Shown here piece after piece: positions 17,702 to 24,796 of a DNA stretch of 36,100 bases; position 1 is the stretch's first letter; every line of letters starts with the position of its first letter. The notes beneath the pieces were generated by a model that had not been told where the DNA came from, made no database searches, and worked only from the letters and a program-made list of their open reading frames with translations. Where the stretch lies: positions 1-36,100 of the forward strand of contig JAGGZE010000049.1 of NCBI GenBank assembly GCA_021162205.1, given 5' to 3'. The position numbers and the translations under genes are program-made. This DNA is from a bacterium. Its GTDB lineage: Bacteria > UBP14 > UBA6098 > B30-G16.

Positions 17702-18883
17702 ATGAACATTTCGGATGAAATTATTGCGAGGGCTATTAAATACCGCGATTACACGGCGAAGAATTTATCTGAAATCGTGAATATACCATCACTGAGCGGG
17801 CAGGAAAAAAATGTAATCGAGAAATTGGCACAAATTCTCACCGATGCGGGTTTCGATGATATTAAAATCGATGGACTCGGTAATTTAATCGGGCGAATCG
17901 GTGATGGTCCGAAAAAAATGGCTTTCGATGCTCATATCGATGTGGTCGATACTGGTGATTTGTCGCAATGGGAGTTCGAGCCATTTTGCGGAACAATCAC
18001 ATCGGATAAAGTGCTTGGACGCGGTTCGACCGACCAGAAAGGCGGTGCGGCATCGATGATTACCGCCGGCAGAATTCTCAAAGAAATCGGATACGATGGC
18101 GAATTTTCGCTATATTTCACATTCACTGTTATGGAGGAAGATTGCGATGGTATGTGCTGGAATTATTTAATCGAAACAGGCGAACTCGTTCCAGATTTTG
18201 CCGTATTGACCGAACCGACAAATTTGTCTGTATATCGCGGACATCGTGGTAGAATGGAAATCGAGGTATTTTTCAATGGCGTTTCGGCTCACGGTGCGAT
18301 GCCCGAACGCGGCGATAATGCGGTATATAAAGCAGCTCGTGCTACATTGAAAATCGAGAAACTCAATGAACAATTAAAATTCGATGAATTTCTTGGCAAA
18401 GGAACGGTCGTTCTTTCGATGATTCGCTCGGAATCGCCATCACTGTGTGCTGTGCCTGATAAATGTATGTTTCATCTCGACCGCAGACTGACATGGGGCG
18501 AAACGAAGGATAGCGCAATAGCAGAAATCCGAAATGCTGTCGGCGATGATGCTGAAATCATTGTGCCGATATACGATAAGAAAAGTTTCAAGGGCATTTC
18601 TCATCCACAGGAAAAATATTTCCCTACATGGAAAATCGGGGAAAATCATCCGCTGGTGCAATCGGGTAAAAAAAGTGCGAAAATTGTTCTCGGCGAAGAA
18701 CCTGTTATCGATAAATGGACTTTTTCAACAAATGGCGTATCTATTTGCGGCAAGCACAAAATCCCTGCAATCGGTTTTGGACCAGGAAACGAAATCTACG
18801 CTCATGCACCGAACGAAACCGTGCCGATAGAACATCTCGTAAAAGCATCGGCATTCTATGCGCTGCTGCCATATATGATGTAA
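17702..18883 (+). CDS. YgeY-like M20 family metallopeptidase/hydrolase
   Basis: MAFDAHIDVVDTGD, VLGRGSTDQKGGAASMI, VMEEDCDGMCWNYLI, HRGRMEIEVFFNGVSAHGAMPERGDNAVYKA. Confidence 0.85.
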   Translation: MNISDEIIARAIKYRDYTAKNLSEIVNIPSLSGQEKNVIEKLAQILTDAGFDDIKIDGLGNLIGRIGDGPKKMAFDAHIDVVDTGDLSQWEFEPFCGTITSDKVLGRGSTDQKGGAASMITAGRILKEIGYDGEFSLYFTFTVMEEDCDGMCWNYLIETGELVPDFAVLTEPTNLSVYRGHRGRMEIEVFFNGVSAHGAMPERGDNAVYKAARATLKIEKLNEQLKFDEFLGKGTVVLSMIRSESPSLCAVPDKCMFHLDRRLTWGETKDSAIAEIRNAVGDDAEIIVPIYDKKSFKGISHPQEKYFPTWKIGENHPLVQSGKKSAKIVLGEEPVIDKWTFSTNGVSICGKHKIPAIGFGPGNEIYAHAPNETVPIEHLVKASAFYALLPYMM

Positions 18884-19147
18884 TGAAATCGAAAGTCCCA
18901 ATCGGTTGGAAATAGTTGGATTTCTTTATCGTCTTGCATTGCGAATTTTGAATTACGCTAAAAACAGGCAAACGCCTTTGGTTCTTGCAAGATATTATAA
19001 AAATAAATTTCAACCAATTAGATAAATCATTATTCTTTTTAATCGATTTAATTCGATGTTAGAATTTTTTTCTTGCGGAAATTAGTGAAATGTTTATTTA
19101 GTTAAAATCGATTTAGATTTGTCGATAATTATTATTTAATATATAAG

Positions 19148-19234
19148 GCATAACAGGGAATTGCTCGCAGAACAAGCTCCCGATTACATCGGGATTAAGA
19201 AAAAAGTTATGCAATAAAAACAACCGAAGGGTTG
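19148..19234. repeat. Nested-hairpin element, copy 3, abutting tRNA-Pro
   Basis: GCATAAC...GTTATGC outer; TCCCGAT-TAC-ATCGGGA inner; adjacent CAACC-GAAG-GGTTG hairpin. Confidence 0.8.
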
Positions 19235-19236
19235 AG

Positions 19237-19310
19237 CGGGGCGTAGCGCAGTTTGGCAGCGCGCGCGGTTCGGGACCGCGAGGTCCCCAGTTCAAATCTG
19301 GGCGCCCCGA
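19237..19310 (+). tRNA. tRNA-Pro (anticodon CGG at 19271-19273)
   Basis: Cloverleaf folded by hand: CGGGGCG/CGCCCCG acceptor, GCGC D-stem, CGCGG-TTCGGGA-CCGCG anticodon arm, CCCAG-TTCAAAT-CTGGG T-arm; C1-G72 as in bacterial tRNA-Pro; CCA not encoded. Confidence 0.95.
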
Positions 19311-19336
19311 TTTTTTAAATAATTCACTCGATAATT

Positions 19337-19801
19337 ATGAACAATCTCCGGGATAAAATCTGGATTTCGGTAATAGGTGGGCATCGCCCGAGCAAAAATG
19401 CACTCGATAATGCTTTTCGAGTCGGTGAGTTAATCGCTCGAAACGATGCGGTTCTCGTTTGTGGAGGACTCGGTGGAGTTATGTCGGCTGCTGCAAAAGG
19501 CGCAAAATCACAGGACGGGTTGACTATCGGAATTTTGCCGAATAGTTCACGAAACGATGCCAATCGATATATAGACATTCCGATTATCACAGGTCTTGGA
19601 ATCGCTCGAAACCTTTTAGTCGTTCGCAATGGCGATGTCGCAATCGCTATAGATGGTAATTGGGGCACACTTTCCGAAATCGCACTCGCAAAAAATCTCG
19701 GCAAAATTGTGATTACACTCGATTCATACGAAATCGATGGCTTGATTTTCGCAAATTCGCCCGAAGAAGCTGTGAAACTCGCTATCGAAAATGTAAAATA
19801 A
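19337..19801 (+). CDS. TIGR00725-type LOG/SLOG-family protein
   Basis: ISVIGGHRPSKNAL..VGELIARNDAVLVCGGLGGVMSAAAKGA, GIARNLLVVRNGDVAIAIDGNWGTLSEIALA. Confidence 0.8.
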   Translation: MNNLRDKIWISVIGGHRPSKNALDNAFRVGELIARNDAVLVCGGLGGVMSAAAKGAKSQDGLTIGILPNSSRNDANRYIDIPIITGLGIARNLLVVRNGDVAIAIDGNWGTLSEIALAKNLGKIVITLDSYEIDGLIFANSPEEAVKLAIENVK

Positions 19802-19982
19802 TTTTAATTCGATTACTATAGTCGGTTTCGCACTCCATTCACTTCATTTGTTCGCCATATTCTTGTAAATCGCCGTGGCGGGAGACCCCAATTTCATCGG
19901 GATTAAGAAAAAAGTCGTCACTAAAAACAGGCGAATGCCTGCCCGAAGAGGTGAAAAAGAAATTTTCCCAGACCCCTTCAAG

Positions 19983-20002
19983 AAGAGCTTTCAGCTCTTT
20001 TT
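19983..20002 (+). terminator. Intrinsic-terminator-like hairpin
   Basis: AAGAGCT-TTC-AGCTCTT-TTT. Confidence 0.6.
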
Positions 20003-20101
20003 AATTGGTTTGGAAACTTTGCAATCAGGGAAACAACGCACAAAAGACAGGCGAATGCCTGCCCGAAGGGGTGAAAAAAAGTTTTCCCAGACTCCTTCAA
20101 G

Positions 20102-20121
20102 AAGAGCTTTCAGCTCTTTTT
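20102..20121 (+). terminator. Intrinsic-terminator-like hairpin (duplicate)
   Basis: AAGAGCT-TTC-AGCTCTT-TTT. Confidence 0.6.
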
Positions 20122-20148
20122 AATTGGTTTGGAAACTTTAATAACGCG

Positions 20149-20190
20149 GCGTTGTAAGGAATGATTGCTTTGCAATCAGGGAAACAACGC
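20149..20190. repeat. Nested-hairpin element, copy 4
   Basis: GCGTTGT...ACAACGC outer, GATTGC-TTT-GCAATC inner. Confidence 0.85.
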
Positions 20191-20224
20191 ACAAAAGACA
20201 GGCGAATGCCTGCCCGAAGGGGTG

Positions 20225-22669
20225 TTAGCTGCATTTTGAATATCCGCAGGCGGGGCAGGTAGCGCATCCCTCGGCTACATACATTGTAGAGCCGCATTCG
20301 GGACATAGCACATAAGAACCTTTATCTTTATTTTCGGATTCGGATTGCTCGACTTGTGCCGTATCTACGAGATGCTCTTCAGCATTAGATGATTCATCGG
20401 GGAAAAGCTGTCCCTGACGCTGTTCGTGGTATTCGACTGCCCATTCGAGTGCTTTTGCGATACCATCTGGGCAAGATAAAATCATTTTGCCTCTATCCCA
20501 TATAGGATTCGGACATCGAATACCTTTGAGTTGGTTGATAATCGCATTAGCTGGGATACCCGACCTGAGAGCGAGAGAAATTACCCTGGACAACGCTTCA
20601 GATTGACTTGCCGCACAACCGCCTGTTTTCCCGAGATGTGAAAATATCTCGAATGGTCCATATTTATCTTCGTTTATTGTTACATAAAGATTTCCACAAC
20701 CGGTCGAGATTTTGAATGTCATTCCTTGCATCAATGGAGGACGATTTCTAACATTGCGTTCGGTGCGAACTATATCGGTTTCCTCGACAGTATCCTTATC
20801 CTTTTCCTTCGATGTGCCGATAGTAAGCACCTGCGATGTTCTACAGCCATCACGATAAACCGTTATACCCTTACAACCGAGCTTATATGCGAGAATGTAA
20901 CCCTCGCGGATGTTATCCCGTGTTGCATCATTAGAATAATTTATCGTCTTAGAGACTGCATTGTCGGTGAATCTTTGGAATGCCGCTTGAATTTTAATAT
21001 GCCATTCGGGGGAAACATCGTGAGCGACAGTATAAATTTTCCGCATATCATCGGGGAATTCATCGAGATGAGCTATCGTTCCATGTTTGAGAATTTTTTT
21101 CACAAGTTCTGCTCTGTTGGAAGAAAGTTTATGTGTCTCTAATTCTTTCATAAAGACTTGATTCACATCGATGAGTCTTTCGCCTGTGAGGACATTTCTC
21201 GCGAATGCAAGTGCAAAAAGCGGTTCGATTCCCGACGAAGTGCCGGCAATTATCGAAATCGTTCCAGTTGGAGCGATTGTTGTAACTGTGGCATTTCGCC
21301 TGTAAATAGGATTGTCGGGATTATCATACATCGAACCATCGAAATTTGGGAAAACACCTCTATCTTCTGCGAGTTTCACCGATGCCTTTTCGCCTGTGCT
21401 TTGAACGAACGACATAACTTTTTCGGCGATTTGAACGGCATCGTCGGAGCAATAAGGAATTCGTAATTTAAAAAGCATTTCCGCAAACCCCATAATGCCG
21501 AGTCCGATTTTCCGATTGGCGCGAGTATTTTCCTCGATTTCCTTAAGCGGGAATTTATTGACATCGACTACATTATCGAGAAAATGAACGGCATTTTGAG
21601 TAGTTCTCGCCAATCTATCCCATTCGATTTTATTACCATCGACGAAATTAGAAAGATTTATCGAGCCGAGATTGCAGGATTCATAAGGAAGTAATGGCTG
21701 TTCACCGCAAGGATTTGTGCTTTCGATTTTGCCGACATTGGGAGTAGGATTATCGCGATTTATTCTATCGAGGAAAATAATTCCAGGTTCACCCGATTCC
21801 CACGCATTTTCAACGATAAGGTCAAAAACTTCTTTTGCTCGCAATTTATCGACAGTTTCGCCTGTTCTCGGGTTCACGAGGTCGTATTCGGTATCCTGTT
21901 CTACCGCCTGCATAAATTCTTCGGTAAGTGCCACAGAAATATTGAAATTTGTCAGAACCGAATGGTCTTGTTTGCAATTTATAAATTCGATTATATCGGG
22001 ATGGTCGATTCTAAGGATGCCCATATTAGCGCCTCGTCTTGTGCCACCCTGTTTGATTGCCTCGGTTGCGGCATCGAATACTTTCATAAATGGAACGGGT
22101 CCCGATGAAACACCCGCTGTGGTGCGAACAACATCGTTTTTCGGGCGGAGATGCGAAAATGAAAAACCGGTGCCACCACCAGATTTGTGAATTAAAGCTG
22201 TATATTTTACAGTCTCGAAAATCGAACTTATGGAATCGCCAATTGGAAGCACAAAACAGGCGGAAAGCTGACCAAGTTGTCTGCCAGCATTCATAAGTGT
22301 CGGTGAATTTGGAATAAAATCGCGGTCCACCATCATTTCGTAAAATGTCGCTGCAAGTTTTTTAATATCGGCATCGGAATGATAAATTTTGTCTCCCTCG
22401 GCGATTGCGAAAGCTACTCTGCGGAACATATCCTCGGGAGTCTCGATTACTTCGCCTTTCTCATTACGCATAAGATAACGTTTCTCGAGAACCGTTTTAG
22501 CCGATGGAGTTAAACTAATTCGTTTTTTGAATTTATTTGAAACTCCATCTGGAATATAATTTTTAATTTCATTTATATCGGGCGATGCAGCGATAACTTC
22601 TTCGCTGGACGACGCAGTAACAATTTCTTCACCGTGCGATGCAACGGTAACTTCACTTCTGTCATTCAT
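20225..22669 (-). CDS. nrdJ: Vitamin B12-dependent (class II) ribonucleoside-diphosphate reductase
   Basis: NSPTLMNAGRQLGQLSACFVLPIGDS, GGTGFSFSHLRP, NPCGEQPLLPYESCNLGSINL, ATVTTIAPTGTISIIAG, C-terminal Cys-rich CPECGSTMYVAEGCATCPACGYSKCS; GGAGG before ATG at 22669. Confidence 0.95.
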   Translation of the reverse strand: MNDRSEVTVASHGEEIVTASSSEEVIAASPDINEIKNYIPDGVSNKFKKRISLTPSAKTVLEKRYLMRNEKGEVIETPEDMFRRVAFAIAEGDKIYHSDADIKKLAATFYEMMVDRDFIPNSPTLMNAGRQLGQLSACFVLPIGDSISSIFETVKYTALIHKSGGGTGFSFSHLRPKNDVVRTTAGVSSGPVPFMKVFDAATEAIKQGGTRRGANMGILRIDHPDIIEFINCKQDHSVLTNFNISVALTEEFMQAVEQDTEYDLVNPRTGETVDKLRAKEVFDLIVENAWESGEPGIIFLDRINRDNPTPNVGKIESTNPCGEQPLLPYESCNLGSINLSNFVDGNKIEWDRLARTTQNAVHFLDNVVDVNKFPLKEIEENTRANRKIGLGIMGFAEMLFKLRIPYCSDDAVQIAEKVMSFVQSTGEKASVKLAEDRGVFPNFDGSMYDNPDNPIYRRNATVTTIAPTGTISIIAGTSSGIEPLFALAFARNVLTGERLIDVNQVFMKELETHKLSSNRAELVKKILKHGTIAHLDEFPDDMRKIYTVAHDVSPEWHIKIQAAFQRFTDNAVSKTINYSNDATRDNIREGYILAYKLGCKGITVYRDGCRTSQVLTIGTSKEKDKDTVEETDIVRTERNVRNRPPLMQGMTFKISTGCGNLYVTINEDKYGPFEIFSHLGKTGGCAASQSEALSRVISLALRSGIPANAIINQLKGIRCPNPIWDRGKMILSCPDGIAKALEWAVEYHEQRQGQLFPDESSNAEEHLVDTAQVEQSESENKDKGSYVLCPECGSTMYVAEGCATCPACGYSKCS

Positions 22670-22761
22670 TTGAAACCTCCACAAGATTCAGCAATTTTTT
22701 AGGTAAGACCTTATTGGTAATAAAAATAAATTTCAAATGTTATATATGTCAAGTGAAAAAA

Positions 22762-22777
22762 CCACAATATATTGTGT
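22762..22777. promoter_or_regulatory. NrdR-box-like palindrome 1 upstream of nrdJ
   Basis: CCACAATATATTGTGT matches the NrdR box acaCwAtATaTwGtgt at 15/16 positions by eye. Confidence 0.7.
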
Positions 22778-22793
22778 TATTAAAACTTAAATA

Positions 22794-22809
22794 TCACAAC
22801 CTATTGAGG
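22794..22809. promoter_or_regulatory. NrdR-box-like site 2, degenerate
   Basis: TCACAACCTATTGAGG, 11/16 by eye, exactly 32 bp from site 1. Confidence 0.5.
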
Positions 22810-22883
22810 TTCAATGGAATTGCGAATAAAAAAATTTTCACACTAATAATATTTATTCCATTTTTAGATAGAAATAATTAAAC

Positions 22884-22911
22884 TTGACATAAATGTGCAT
22901 AATAATATCAT
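22884..22911 (+). promoter_or_regulatory. Candidate sigma70 promoter for the Cas2-like gene
   Basis: TTGACA - 16 nt - TATCAT, about 30 nt before the start codon. Confidence 0.45.
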
Positions 22912-22941
22912 AGTTCTAAACATTAAAGGATGGAGGAAAAA

Positions 22942-23262
22942 ATGTCCATATTTTTAGTATCATTCGATTTGAAAAGCGCGAACACTTCTGAATATAAGTC
23001 TTTATACGATGCGTTTGAAAATTTCGGTAATTTTTGCAAATTGACATCGACCACATCTATTCTCGATGCAGAAATCGAGGTCGATGAACTTATCGATGAA
23101 TTATCGAAAAAACTCGGCGATAATGATACTTTGTTTATAATCGACCTCGAAACGCTCGAAATCGATGGTATCAATCTTCCAGATTGCCTCGAGAATTTTG
23201 TCGCATCGGATGAGGAAATCGACGAGGAAAACACTGAAGAATTCGATAATGATTTAAGCTAA
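22942..23262 (+). CDS. Small Cas2-like/SinR-family fold protein with acidic C-terminal tail
   Basis: MSIFLVSFDLKS...YKSLYDAFENFGNFCKLTSTTSIL...VDELIDELSKKLGDNDTLFIIDLE resembles the Cas2-like SinR family pattern; GGAGG 5 nt before ATG. Confidence 0.55.
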   Translation: MSIFLVSFDLKSANTSEYKSLYDAFENFGNFCKLTSTTSILDAEIEVDELIDELSKKLGDNDTLFIIDLETLEIDGINLPDCLENFVASDEEIDEENTEEFDNDLS

Positions 23263-23315
23263 TTTTTCTATTATGTTTAGTAAAGTGTCGATAACAAAAT
23301 ATTTCATTTAAAATC

Positions 23316-24020
23316 TTAATTATCATTTTTTCTTAAAATAAAAATAAACTGATAAGTGTTTTTTAGCGGCATAAAAAGCCATATTAGTTTATATATGATT
23401 TTCTTTGTTATTTTTATCGGATTCAATGATGAAAATATTTTATCCTTTATCATAAACCATTTATCCTGATGGATTTCTGATATTTTCAACCCATTTTTAG
23501 CGAATAGATTTTCCCACTGTTCTAAAGAAAATAAATGCTCATTTATATCTTGCTGAATCGTTCCTTTTTTACCTTTAATTTTCCAAAAGAAATAGTTTAT
23601 ATTCGGCACAACTATGCAAAATATCGCATTATCTTTGGCAACTCTGAGTATTTCTGCAATTCCATTCTCGATATCGATAAAATGTTCCAATACACCGATG
23701 CAGGTTATATAATCGAAAGTATTATCCAAAAAAGCGAGATTTTCACCACTGTTCACAATGATAATCGAATCGGGAGATGTGTTTTTTGCGATTTTCACTC
23801 CCTCGATAGAAATATCTACTCCATAGGTTCTTAATCCATTTCGATTAGCAAGTTTCAGCAAAAAACCCGTTCCCGAACCGATATCTAATAATTTTCCACC
23901 CGATTTTATATTTAAATAATCTAAAAAATTATGGTATGCCTTAAAAGGTCTCCATGATTTTTGTCCCAATGAACTATGCCTTCGGTTATACCAGATTTTA
24001 ATTTTTTCTTCATTTATCAT
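23316..24020 (-). CDS. Class I SAM-dependent methyltransferase
   Basis: GGKLLDIGSGTGFLLKLANRNGLRTYGVDIS, FDYITCIGVLEHF; start overlaps uppS stop (TAATG). Confidence 0.8.
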   Translation of the reverse strand: MINEEKIKIWYNRRHSSLGQKSWRPFKAYHNFLDYLNIKSGGKLLDIGSGTGFLLKLANRNGLRTYGVDISIEGVKIAKNTSPDSIIIVNSGENLAFLDNTFDYITCIGVLEHFIDIENGIAEILRVAKDNAIFCIVVPNINYFFWKIKGKKGTIQQDINEHLFSLEQWENLFAKNGLKISEIHQDKWFMIKDKIFSSLNPIKITKKIIYKLIWLFMPLKNTYQFIFILRKNDN

Positions 24021-24796
24021 TATATACCGCCAAATCGCCGTTCCCGTGAGCCGTAATCGAGAATAGCTTTGCATAACTCGATTTCATCGAAATCGGGCCA
24101 ATATTTCTCGGTGAAATACAATTCGGTGTAAGCTGTCTGCCATAGTAAAAAATTTGAAATTCTTAGTTCGCCGCTCGTTCTAATTAAAAGTTCGGGGTCT
24201 GGTAAATCGTGATTGTAAAGAAACTTTTCAAATAACTGTTCATCTATGCTTCGGGATGATATTTCACCACTTTTAACTTTTTTAGCGATATTTTGCACAG
24301 CATCGATAATTTCCGCTCTACCACCGTAATTCAATGCAAGATTCAAAATCAATTTCCCACCATCTTTGGTCTTCTTCATAGCGAGTGATAAAGCTTTTCG
24401 TTGAGCAAACGGCAATTGCGAAAAACGCCCTGAAACTCGCAACTGCACGCCATTTCCGATAAGTTCATCGAGCTCGCTAAGAGTAGTATCGCTTAATAGA
24501 TTCATAAGCATTTTGACTTCACTTTTAGGTCTTCCCCAATTCTCTGTGGAAAAAGTGTAAAGTGTTAAAATTTTGACATCGACCTGCGGTGCAAACCTGA
24601 CGATTCTTTTAACCGATGCAACTCCTGCACGATGTCCCTCGGTTCTATTAAGATTTCGCTGTTTTGCCCATCTGCCGTTGCCATCCATAATGAGCGCGAT
24701 ATGATGGGGAATTCGCTTTGCCGGAAGCTGTTTTATCTGTTCGACTAATTCTTGTAATATCTTATTGGATTGGTCTTTTTCTCGATTTTTCAACAT
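24020..24796 (-). CDS. uppS: Isoprenyl transferase / undecaprenyl diphosphate synthase
   Basis: RIPHHIALIMDGNGRWAKQRNLNRTEGHRAG, NLALNYGGRAEI, PDPELLIRTSGELRISNFLLWQTAYTELYFT; start uncertain, ORF opens to 24892. Confidence 0.92.
   Translation of the reverse strand: MLKNREKDQSNKILQELVEQIKQLPAKRIPHHIALIMDGNGRWAKQRNLNRTEGHRAGVASVKRIVRFAPQVDVKILTLYTFSTENWGRPKSEVKMLMNLLSDTTLSELDELIGNGVQLRVSGRFSQLPFAQRKALSLAMKKTKDGGKLILNLALNYGGRAEIIDAVQNIAKKVKSGEISSRSIDEQLFEKFLYNHDLPDPELLIRTSGELRISNFLLWQTAYTELYFTEKYWPDFDEIELCKAILDYGSRERRFGGI

Larger units (their letters stand above)
19927..20224. repeat. Imperfect three-copy direct repeat block in the convergent intergenic region
   Basis: ACAGGCGAATGCCTGCCCGAAG at 19927, 20047 and 20198; the longer shared unit holds an AAGAGCT-TTC-AGCTCTT hairpin. 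Confidence 0.9.

Noticed and set aside
18024-18034. GGTTCGACC palindrome in the ygeY-like gene, resembling the repeat core
   Set aside because: Encodes the conserved M20 motif GRGSTDQKGG; short stem and no TTGCA flank, so likely coincidence.
19237-19310. tRNA-Pro as a mobile-element attachment site
   Set aside because: No integrase and no direct repeat of the tRNA 3' end noticed downstream in the window.
19875-20123. 82-aa ORF with internal repeats (RRMPARRGEKE...DRRMPARRGEKK)
   Set aside because: A translation of the duplicated non-coding repeat in a convergent intergenic region; contains terminator-like hairpins.
22701-22711. AGGT-AAG-ACCT in the nrdJ leader as another repeat copy
   Set aside because: Only 4-bp stem with no TTGCA flank; cannot be separated from chance.
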